A stretch of DNA of 64,000 nt from Diprion similis (taxonomy: Eukaryota > Arthropoda > Insecta > Hymenoptera > Diprionidae), in assembly GCF_021155765.1 (NCBI RefSeq), contig NC_060107.1, positions 8,046,501 to 8,110,500 on the forward strand, written 5' to 3'. The first letter of the stretch is position 1. Each line of letters starts with the position of its first letter. This document shows, in pieces, positions 35,201 through 45,239 of this stretch. The notes under the pieces are model-generated. The model searched no databases. It saw nothing but the letters and a program-made list of their open reading frames with translations, and had not been told where the DNA came from. Both the position numbers and the translations under genes were made by a program.

Positions 35201-37740
35201 GTTAAACAGGTACAACACTTGTTAATATAAAACCTGAAAAAGCTGAAATCAAAAACCGTTCACACAATTTATATGATAACATCAAGATAAAATGGGTTAA
35301 GCTGAAAAAAAAACTTCGATTAAACTGGTTGATCGAAAAACTGAAAAAGATGAAATTAGAAAATAGTGTACACAAATTATTGCATCACCTGAAAACAAAA
35401 TCAGTTGAGCTAAAAGAACAAAAAAATTAAGCAGAAAAATATCACAAGGCTGAAAAAAAAACTTTGAATTAATTGGTTGATCTAAAACCTGTGAAGGATG
35501 AAATTAGAAAACAGTGTACACAAATTATCGGATCACCTGAAAACATGATCAGTTGAGCTGGAAAAACAAATTGGTTAAGCTGAAATAAAAACTTCGATTA
35601 AACTGGTTGATCTGAAACCTGAAAAAGACGAAATTAGAAAACAATGTACACAAATCATTGGATCACCTGAAAACAAAGTCAGTTGAGCGAAAACAACAAA
35701 AAAATTAAGCAGAAAATTATCACAAGGCTGAAAAAAAAACTTTGATTAAACTGGTTAATCTTATACCTGAAAAAGATGGAATTAGAAAACAATGTACACA
35801 AATTATTGGATCACCTGTAGACATAATCAGTTGAGCTGAAAAAACAAATTGGTTAAGCTGAAAAAAAAACTTCGATTTAACTGGTTGATCTGAAACCTGA
35901 AAAAGATGGAATTAGAAAACAATGTACACGAATTATTGGATCACCTGAAAACAAAGTCAGTTGAGCTAAAAGAACAGAAAAATTAAGCAGAAAAATATCA
36001 CAAGGCTGAAAACAAAACAATTATTAACAGGGAAAATATCATAAGGCTGAAAAAACTTAAGGTTAAACAGGTACAACACTTGTTAATATAAAACCTGAAA
36101 AAGCTGAAATCAAAAACCGTTCACACAATTTATATGATAACATCAAGATAAAATGGGTTAAGCTGAAAAAAAAACTTCGATTAAACTGGTTGATCGAAAA
36201 ACTGAAAAAGATGAAATTAGAAAATAGTGTACACAAATTATTGCATCACCTGAAAACAAAATCAGTTGAGCTAAAAGAACAAAAAAATTAAGCAGAAAAA
36301 TATCACAAGGCTGAAAAGAAAACTTTGATTAAACCGGTTGATCTGAAACCTGAAAAAGTTGGAATTAGAAAATAGTGTACACAAATTATTGGATCACCTG
36401 AAAACAAAATCAGTTGAGCTCAAAGAACAAAAAAATTAAGCAGAAAAATATCACAAGGCTGAGAAAAAAAACTTTGAATTAATTGGTTGATCTAAAACCT
36501 GTGAAGGATGAAATTAGAAAACAGTGTACACAAATTATCGGATCACCTGAAAACATGATCAGTTGAGCTGAAAAAACAAATTGGTTAAGCTGAAAAAAAA
36601 ACTTCGATTAAACTGGTTGATCTGAAACCTGAAAGAGATGAAATTAGAAAACAATGTACACAAATTATTGGATCACCTGTAGACATAATCAGTTGAGCTG
36701 AAAAAACAAATTGGTTAAGCTGAAAAGAAAACTTTGATTAAACCGGTTGATCTGAAACCTGAAAAAGTTGGAATTAGAAAATAGTGTACACAAATTATTG
36801 GATCACCTGAAAACAAAATCAGTTGAGCTAAAAGAACAAAAAAATTAAGCAGAAAAATATCACAAGGCTGAAAAAAAAACTTTGAATTAATTGGTTGATC
36901 TAAAACCTGTGAAGGATGAAATTAGAAAACAGTGTACACAAATTATCGGATCACCTGAAAACATGATCAGTTGAGCTGAAAAAACAAATTGGTTAAGCTG
37001 AAAAAAAAACTTCGATTAAACTGGTTGATCTGAAACCTGAAAAAGACGAAATTAGAAAACAATGTACACAAATTATTGGATCACCTGAAAACATAATCAG
37101 TTGAGCTGAAAAAACAAATTGGTTAAGCTGAAAAAAAAACTTCGATTAAACTGGTTGATCTGAAACCTGAAAAAGATGAAATTAGAAAACAATGTACACA
37201 AATCATTGGATCACCTGAAAACAAAGTCAGTTGAGCTAAAAGAACAAAAAAATTAAGCAGAAAAATATCACAAGGCTGAAAAGAAAACTTTGATTAAACC
37301 GGTTGATCTGAAACCTGAAAAAGTTGGAATTAGAAAATAGTGTACACAAATTATTGGATCACCTGAAAACAAAATCAGTTGAGCTAAAAGAACAAAAAAA
37401 TTAAGCAGAAAAATATCACAAGGCTGAAAAAAAAACTTTGAATTAATTGGTTGATCTAAAACCTGTGAAGGATGAAATTAGAAAACAGTGTACACAAATT
37501 ATCGGATCACCTGAAAACATGATCAGTTGAGCTGAAAAAACAAATTGGTTAAGCTGAAAAAAAAACTTCGATTATCTGGTTGATCTAAAACCTGAAAAAG
37601 ATGAAATTAGAAAACAATGTACACAAATCATTGGATCACCTGAAAACAAAGTCAGTTGAGCGAAAAGAACAAAAAAATTAAGCAGAAAAATATCATAGGG
37701 CTGAGAAAAAAACGGAGATTCAACTGGTAGAAAAACACTG
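26290..37740 (+). repeat. Satellite array 3: A-rich, monomers of about 130 and 147 bp, higher-order organised
   Basis: About 11.4 kb built from monomers anchored by gctgaaaaaaaaactt, a ggttgatctaaaacctg box and tgtacacaaattatt. Long monomers (147 bp) contain aaaagaacaaaaaaattaag. Short ones (129-130 bp) contain gctgaaaaaacaaattgg. In the central part they are ordered 130-147-129-147-130 in a 683-bp pentamer. A marker variant (gattgaactggttgatctaa) recurs at 28931, 29614, 30295 and 31661 (683, 681, then twice 683). A different monomer (cttaaggttaaacaggtaca) recurs near 26800, 26960, 32250, 33930, 35200 and 36060, marking other homogenised blocks. The left end (26.3-27.5 kb) is more diverged than the centre. 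No coding potential. Confidence 0.95.
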
Positions 37741-38169
37741 CTGACGCCAACTGATCCATCTCATACACAACCCCAGGCTGAAAATTACCCACTGTATTTC
37801 CAAAGTAATCAAATAATACTGACATAAACCAATGAATGATCAGAAAGGTGTAAAAAGGAAATGTCAAGTTATGATTAGGTGTGAAAGAGATCTGATCAGT
37901 ATACTGAAAAACTGAAACGGAATAAAAATGTGATTAGCTGAATGAGTTTAAATGCAGTTTTCTGACGAACCAGTAGATACGTTGTGAATGCGATATAAAA
38001 ATACCACGTTAGTCCGTAGAGCCAGTAAGTGGCAAGTCGACGCGAAAAGGGCAGCATCGTCTGACTTGAAAACAATTGAACCCAATTCCGACCATGACTG
38101 ACGGTACAATTGTAGTCGATTCCTGCAAGTTAGAATAATATTGTTTTAGTCCAGAGAGTTTGAAATTAA
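37741..38169. other. Spacer between satellite 3 and the segmental duplication
   Basis: No gene is supported. At about 38085-38135 there is a degenerate part of the repeated cassette of the neighbouring duplication (ccatgactgacggtacaat, then tcctgcaagtta). The duplicated unit therefore once extended further left or had another cassette copy here. Confidence 0.5.
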
Positions 38170-39502
38170 TCGAAAAAAGCACGGGTAAGTAGGCAGAATT
38201 GAAAATCACATTTGGCTCAATACGGAATCAATAAACGATGAGAGGATAGCTGGTAATTGAGAATCATATCGATGACGTGCCTGTTTTTCCTCACGGAGCA
38301 GCGGTCGGTGCAGTTTCGTCGTTCGTTCTGTACACTCGTCTATTGAAGGGACGCAATTCAGTCAATTTCTGGCGACGACTGACGGTCAAAGTGCTGTTGA
38401 TTTCTGTAAGTTGGTATAATATTTTATTAGTGTATTCAGTCTCCATCATCAATCGGCCCACCGCATTGAAAAATTCACCACAAGAGTGAAAAAAAAAATA
38501 TTATGACATTGTGCAGAATAAATACTATGCGATCGCGTTCGGTCTCGGATGAACCTTGGTGCGACTCAAAGCCATCACGTGAAAATAAACTACACCTTTT
38601 TCAAGCTGCTGCATTCATCTCGTAGCGGTTTCGTCAACGTTGGTTTCGCCACGAGCGTGCCATGGATCACGTTGAAGGTAATGAACTGTAATGGAAATTA
38701 ATGGAAGCATGTATTTAAACATTCAATGTAAGTCAATCGTATCTGAGTGTAGTATTTCTCAGGCATATTATTGCCTTTCTAGGTGGACAATTATTCATTG
38801 AAAATTAGATCGAATGCTCACCTATCCTTTTTTTTCAATAAAGTAACTGTTCAATTGCTAACGTCGTTTCTCAAGAAACCCGGATTGAGCTGGAGCTGGA
38901 ACAAAAAAATCTAGTTGAATGACAGCTCGGAGAAAATATTTCCTGCAACAGTTTTTGGCATCGTTTCGAATGCAAAAGTATACTTTGCGTTGGACAATTA
39001 ATTATCGACCAAGAACCATTGCAGTAAATATTTTCTCCACAAAAAAATTATATCCGTTTTCACAACCGGTGGAATCAATGAAGCCGGGTCGATTCACCTG
39101 AAACAGAGAAAATCAGGCTGAATGAAAAATTATTCACAGATTCACTGAAAACATAACATCAGATGTTATTTTTTATATCTTAGTATAAGCAGAAAACGAT
39201 CAAGTGTCCTGAAAAAAGTATGATATTAAAGCTGTAACAGAGAAAAAACTTGATTAGCACAATAAACAGCATAAAGGAATAAGAGTTTGACCGCGACACA
39301 TTCAATAGCAGAGATGAAAAAATATGAGCCAAATAAATGATATGCATCATTTTCATCGTCGTTTGCACACTCACGATTTCGGGAGGGGTCTCAAGTCAGC
39401 GCGCAAAAGGCAGCGTTGTCGGACTTGGAAACTTGGGTAATCACGGTTGAAAAACGCGTTGAAAATAGAGATTTTTTTCCGTTCTCATTGTGGACAGCTT
39501 TC

Positions 39503-40701
39503 GCGAAATCGACGCGCAAAAAGGCGCGATCGATTTGTTCGGAAATGGACACAACTTAAAGTAAGTGGACTTGTCGCATAATCCTGTAGAAAGAAAATCC
39601 GCATTCGTGTCTTTACGATTTCGACACGCTGCGATGCGGATTTTTTCTCTCAGATACGAAATCAAGTCCGGGCAGGGTCTTGGGGAGGATGGAGAGCATG
39701 CATTGTGTGGCGTGACGGTCGGCGGTCCTCTTCGACGCGACGTCTTCGAGCTCGGCATCTCTTCTCATCTAGCGCACCACGAAACGCGTAGATGATTCAG
39801 AGACGCGTTCAGCCCATTCAGGCGATTGCAGCAAATGATTCGGAGAAATTGGCAAAGTAAAGGCGACGAAAGAAGACACGACTTTCAACGTCATCAAAAG
39901 TTACCCTGGCTGAACAAAAATTCTGCAGTCGCCTGACGCTGTGGAATGTACAAAAGTTAGTCACTTCCGGTACATCGCGACCTTCCTACCCTCGCCTGAT
40001 TCCCTGTATCTTCGACCCACCCAACGGAGTTGTTGAAAAAATAAAAGAAAAAAAAAAGAAGAGACAGACACTCACACTCACAATCGTAAACAACCGATCC
40101 CATTGCAATTCCCTCTCTACCTGCCCGATTCAATACCTATATACGACCTAACGATTGTCACATTCTTTCCAACACAATCATTCGTCTCCAATCGCCTCGT
40201 GGTTGTGTGCGTGACTTACTTGTTCGTCGTGTACCTGTAGGGAAGAATACGTTCGTGTACCGCCAACCGCCAGCTCCGCTACTCAGTAGTTTTGCGATTG
40301 CTGGATGGCTCGTGGCACACAAACGTCAAAAAAAAAAACGGGTTAGACATCCTACATGCTTAACAGCATCTTTCTAAGCGAGCTAATCTGCAATTGATCA
40401 ATTCGTGCTGGCTAATGTGAAACGGAAAGTAACTCGAATCAAAGCATGCACTTGGATCACTTCAAGTTGTGCCAGACTTTATGAGTTATATTGAATAAGT
40501 AAAAAATTGTTAAGAAATTAATAAAACCTCAGGCAAATCCACCGCTTAAAAGACAATATCTCGAATAATTTCAAAAGTCAATCAAATTTTGTTCTCGCAA
40601 ATGTCGAGTAAGCAATGGTTCCCTGTCGCGATGCTCATTCCACTTTCGGCAGCGGGCAATGGTTTTGACGATACTTGAAAGTTGCTCAAAATAATTACAA
40701 G
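39503..40701. repeat. Near-identical core of the duplication, copy A
   Basis: About 1.2 kb that differs from 46522-47718 at only a handful of positions (for example tctctcag/tccctcag, atacgacc/atccgagc, tgtaggg/tgtaagg), while sequence on both sides is clearly diverged. It contains a 51-base hairpin at 39594-39644, a minus-strand acceptor (ctttctacag) and a donor (gaacaa|gtaagt). On the plus strand it also has a donor (ttaaa|gtaagt) and an acceptor (ttttctctcag), so the transcribed strand here is ambiguous. Short open frames (for example minus 39758-39441) match no protein I know. Confidence 0.85.
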
Positions 40702-43354
40702 GAAATGATTCGACTAGTAAATGAGCTCCGCCGCTGCAGCGAATGAGCCTATCCATGCAGCTCAGCAAAGATTTTGTGTAACAATTGTTACCGCCACGCC
40801 ACCTGACAAAGGGACACCGGGGAGGAAAACACCAATAACCCAAATGCATGCGACTCACGGGCATTGCCGTGTACTTCAGGAGTTACTCGAATGTCGCTGC
40901 TTGCGAACCATGGCCAGTATCCACAGCAAGTTCCAACAGTCTTCAAATTTTTCAACGTCATGTCTTTCCTTGCGCCAGTTTCTTCCGAGCTTCTCATGGT
41001 TCATCTGAAAAGTGAATCATATCTGTTACTCAATTTATTCATGAAAGTTTATTCGACAGGCATCGACTCAGTATCGACCAATTATTTGGTTCTCATTATT
41101 TCTTCAAATAGGTATATTATTGGTATTGCATATTTCAACATAGGTCGGTGTGGTTCTTTCGTTTGATGAGCAATTCAAGGATATAAATTCCTCTTACCTA
41201 TCGTCGGCTGCATCGCACTCCGACGCGGATCTCTATTTCCATACCATCTAATTGGACAGGTTCAGGATTGTACGCCTGCTCGTTGTGCTGAAATTCAAGA
41301 GAATATACGTATTATATCAAACAATCGATTCGGACTTTATCCGAGTACACGCTGTTGCTTGTATCAACAGTTATTGTATTTGACGAACGAATGATCTGCA
41401 GAGTTTAAAGTTAAAAGACAGAAGCACGGCTAAGTATGCAGAATGGAAATTCAGATACAGTTTGAAACGAAATTAGTAGCCGATGAAAAAAGAGCTGGTA
41501 AGAATCACATTGGTATCGTACCTGCCTTTCCTTATGAAGCAGCAATCGGTGCAGTCGCAACATTCATTCCGTACGCTCGTCTGATGAAGGAACGCAATTC
41601 AGTACAATTCTGACTACGGCTGACGGTACAACTCCAGTTGATTTCTGCAAGCTGAGATAATATTTTGTTAGTTTATTCAATCTATATCGTCAATGGGTAC
41701 ACCGCAACTTAAAATTTACAATAGATTCAAAAAACATCATGATAATGATGTACGGAATAAATATCGTGCGATCGCTTTCCGTTACAGACAAACACTACAT
41801 CGTACTTTCAGGTTGCATTGTCGAACGAGGCATGAGAAGATATGAAAAATAAGCTCGAAGTATCCAAAGAATCGTCTCATACTTCTTTTTCTTCGGGGCG
41901 GTAGACGGTGTAAAACAATGTATTACAAATTAACTCCCCATACGATTTTGTAAGAAAAAACTAGTAAGTTAGTATCGTATCAATAATGCACCTGTTTTTC
42001 CTCATGAAGAAGCAGTCGGTGCAGCTCCGTCATTTGTGCTGTACGCATTTAGTCAATTTCTGACCATGGCTGACGGTAGAACTGCAGTTGATTTCTGTAA
42101 GTTGGGATAATATTTGGTTAGTCGGTGCAGAGTTTAAAAATAAAAGACACAAACGTGAGTAGATACGCAAAATTGGAAACCAGATTTACTTCAAGACGGA
42201 ATCAGTAGACGACGAAAAGATAGCTGGTAAGTAAGAATCTCATCGACTACACACCTGTTTTTCCTCACAGCAAAGATATCGGTGCTGCTTCGATGTTCGT
42301 TTCTGACCATTGATGACGGTAGAACTGCATTTGATTTCTGTAAGTTGGGATAGTATTTGGTTAGTCGGTGCAGAGTTTAAAAATAAAAGATACAAGCGTG
42401 AGTAAGTACGCAGGATTGGAAACCAGATTTACTTCAAGACGGAATCAGTAGACGACGAAAAGATAACTGGTAAGTAAGAATCGCATCGATGACGCACCTG
42501 TTTTTCCTCACAGAGAAGCACTCGGTGCAGCTTTGACATTCGTTCTGTATGCTCGTCTGATGAAGGAACGTTCCAATCCAATTCTGACCATTACTGACGG
42601 TACAACTGCAGCTGATTTCTGTAAGTCGGGATAATATTCTGTGAGTGTACTTATTCACTATAATCAATGGGTACACCGCATTCAAAAATTCACCCCAAAT
42701 ATATCACTTAAAATATAATGATAATGTGAGAAATAAATAATGTGTAATCGTGTTCTGTTCCAGATAAACAATATATTGTAATTCTTAGTTGCATTTTTCA
42801 ACGAGGTATGAGGAGCTACGGAAAATTAGCTCGAGGTATCCGAACATTCGTATCGCAACTTTACTCTACTTGAAACAGCACACGGTGTAAAACAATAGAT
42901 CGCGAATCGATGGGCCATTAAAATCCCGTAAGAAAAATAAACCTGCGGCTTCATTCGGAGGAAATTTCACAACTTACACCACAACTCTGCTTTCAAACAA
43001 TATTCTGATAAACTCGCTATCACAGGTGTACATACACGTTGAAATTATTCGACTCGATGATAATCGCGATTCGTAATGACGAGACACTGACGCTTATTTT
43101 TCACTCACGTACGCGAATTACACCGAACATAATATATATTATTTACCATTGGTCGTATTCTCATCGACAATTCGCCACTAAATTACTTCGAAGATCGTAT
43201 CAAATCTCATCATAGAAGCAAGTATTCGATTGAAGCTGACTGAACTCTGACTGCGAGCGTCTCAGAAAATTTGAAGACTCGCGTAGCAACTGTCCGTTCC
43301 AAGAACTCGGTGACTCTCGACGCTAACGTACCGGGAAGTCGAAGCATTTGAATA

Positions 43355-43396
43355 TTGAACCAATCAGAGAGTTATCTCCTGTCGAGGGCTTCTGAT
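43355..43396. promoter_or_regulatory. Paired inverted CCAAT boxes, copy A
   Basis: ttgaaccaatcagag is followed about 20 bases later by cttctgattgg, the same core inverted. Copy B keeps both (aaccaatcac and cttctgattgg near 50,190-50,230). Paired NF-Y-type CCAAT boxes are common near transcription starts. Which strand they would serve is unclear. Confidence 0.35.
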
Positions 43397-44219
43397 TGGC
43401 TGAAATTGAACTTAGCTGTCATGTGACGAACAGCGCTTTGTTTCTTTTGTTTTGCCGCCCAAACTGGGAGCAGCCATCTTGAGAAAAAATGAGACCGACG
43501 TTTTCCACATTTTTGATGAAGTATCAGAATGATTAATCAACCGACATATAACACAACGAGACAAGTTGTGGCCAGCAAAATCTGAACGATAATTGATCTG
43601 CCGTTAATTCGGTGGATCAAACATGGCCGGCTAGAAAATTATAATTGTTCACAATGAAATTTTCCACGCTCACCAAACGCTATGGGCCAACAATCACGGC
43701 TAACTTCGAACGAAATACGTTCGTAGCTGAATCTAACCGCTAGGAATATTACGTACGATTTATCGAAACGCGTCTCGTCAACGAATGGACCAGCTAGCGC
43801 AGTATCCAGTCAATTAAATTACCATTCAGGACTCTCTGACAGCTAAACGGCCTATTTCACCCCGCGAAAAGTTGTAGTCAGAACGCGGTATTGCTCACGA
43901 ATCGAATTTTCCATTAGCTTTGATACGATCGCGTAAGAGTGCCAAACGTACCTTGTAGCAGTGGTAGACTGTTCTCAACGCCAATCTTTCTGTTTTCCGG
44001 GTTCCGTAGGCTTCGGGGTTCGCTGCAGATTGACTATCGAACGCAATCCTCGGAATGCAGATTGGATTTAGGGGTACGAATCGATCAGTGCGATCGAGAA
44101 GGACTGCAGCGGAACGGAACCGAACCGCCCCCCCCCCCCCCTGCCGCGCTCGTGTACTTCTCGCGAGCGAATTACGTCAACCGACTAGCAACAGTGCTGA
44201 GCTAACTTCACTCCATATA

Positions 44220-44231
44220 TTTCCCGCCAAA
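44220..44231 (-). promoter_or_regulatory. E2F-like site tttcccgccaaa, copy A
   Basis: Matches the textbook E2F element and lies just upstream of the presumed 5' exon of the minus-strand transcript. Copy B keeps 11 of 12 bases at 51095-51106. Function is inferred from sequence and from conservation between copies only. Confidence 0.4.
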
Positions 44232-45239
44232 CAATTGCGCATCACCTGACGGTCGGTCAGCAGTGCCCTACACTTACCAGCCTGCTCGGTAACAATGTAG
44301 CCTATGCGTTTATTTGTATACAATAGCGCACAATCTTGATTTGCGATTCTTACGATTTTCTCGATATAAATATATTGCCTATTAAATAATCGACAAGTAT
44401 ATGAAATGGAGGTCAAATTTTCTGGCACCACGATTAGCGTTATATATTCTGTAGATTTATTCTGACATTACGAGAAAAACGCAATTTTGAAAGAACAGTT
44501 CAATTTCTGAAACAGGTCTGAAACATCTCAAAATCGTTCAAAGAGTGTTTCTTCACGCATATGAAGGCATTTTCAGACAATATTTTCATTCAAAAATCAA
44601 CGGGTTAGAATTCGTTACGCGAGGAAACTTCTATGTCAATATTCCTCTAGCCTAGTTTCATAGGGCTTCAGAAGTCGGCATTCGACTGATTGTCCTAAAC
44701 TTTAATCACGGATTGAATAGCGATGAGCAAACAAATGATCTGAATGCTCAAAATTTCGTATGATCATAAATTTAATTCTTTGTTTTCGAAATGACTGAAA
44801 TTATGGATAGTAGAAGTTGCGAAAGCCGAACGAGCCAAGAAATAAAAAGAAGCCTTTCTCATTGATTAACAAAACAATCGATCATTATTTCTGAAATTTG
44901 GAAAAAAAAGTATCGGAATGATTTCAAAATAACTAAATGAAACGCAGTTGTAAAATATATAAAAAATCAACATGTTATTTTGGTATCAAATAAATTAACG
45001 AGTACCTCTGATTTACCGTATGGCATGTGAAAATCATGATTCGATTCTATTTTCCTTTCAATTAATGACAAATAATAGCCAAAAATGAAATATAATTGAG
45101 AATTCCTTCTATCATTTAGGCGGTATAGCGAGTCGCACAGATATAAAGTACGCAGAACTAAAACACAGATTTAGTTCGAAACGAAATTAGTAGACGAAGA
45201 AAAGATAGCTGGTAAATAAGAATTATGTCTATGACGCAC

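Larger units (their letters stand above)
38281..44219 (-). ncRNA. Putative spliced, probably noncoding transcript, copy A
   Basis: The minus strand shows a series of short segments bounded by AG acceptors and mostly GT donors whose splice sites recur in copy B. They are a 5' exon ending at 43952 (ctacaag|gtacgt), then 42618-42498, 42338-42255, 42094-41992, 41644-41522, 41287-41198 (tgaatttcag| to atag|gtaagagg, 90 bp), 41004-40859 (cttttcag| to gccc|gtgagt) and 38403-38281 (GC donor). A donor at 40219 (gaacaa|gtaagt) and an acceptor near 39084 (ctctgtttcag|) are also shared. No frame runs through the joined exons, and frames differ between copies. The 90-bp exon is open for 29 codons before a terminal TAG in A but has an internal stop in B. 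A fast-changing protein or a decayed gene is the alternative. Expression is not known. Confidence 0.35.
38170..45090. repeat. Tandem segmental duplication, copy A (about 6.9 kb)
   Basis: Colinear with copy B at an offset that drifts from about 7,020 bp (39-41 kb) to about 6,870 bp (44 kb). Paired landmarks include 38283/45242, 39503/46522, 40853/47870, 41287/48301, 43946/50834 and 44220/51095. Identity is clearly reduced over most of the length, with many indels, but is almost complete over 39503-40701. About 300 bases near 44290-44600 have no counterpart in B. The right side still aligns to B up to about 45075 (caattaatgacaaa in both copies). Confidence 0.9.

Noticed and set aside
16687-37740. 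CRISPR array
   Set aside because: Units are contiguous satellite monomers without unique spacers, in an animal genome with introns.
39441-39795. Opposed open frames in the conserved core (minus 39758-39441, plus 39565-39795), also present in copy B
   Set aside because: Present in both copies only because the DNA is almost identical. Both strands are open at once, no domain is recognisable, and splice-like sites cut through them.
43939-44205. Open frame of 88 codons and its counterpart at 50809-51081
   Set aside because: The aligned translations are unrelated because of indels, and the poly-C run sets the frame. It overlaps the inferred minus-strand 5' exon.
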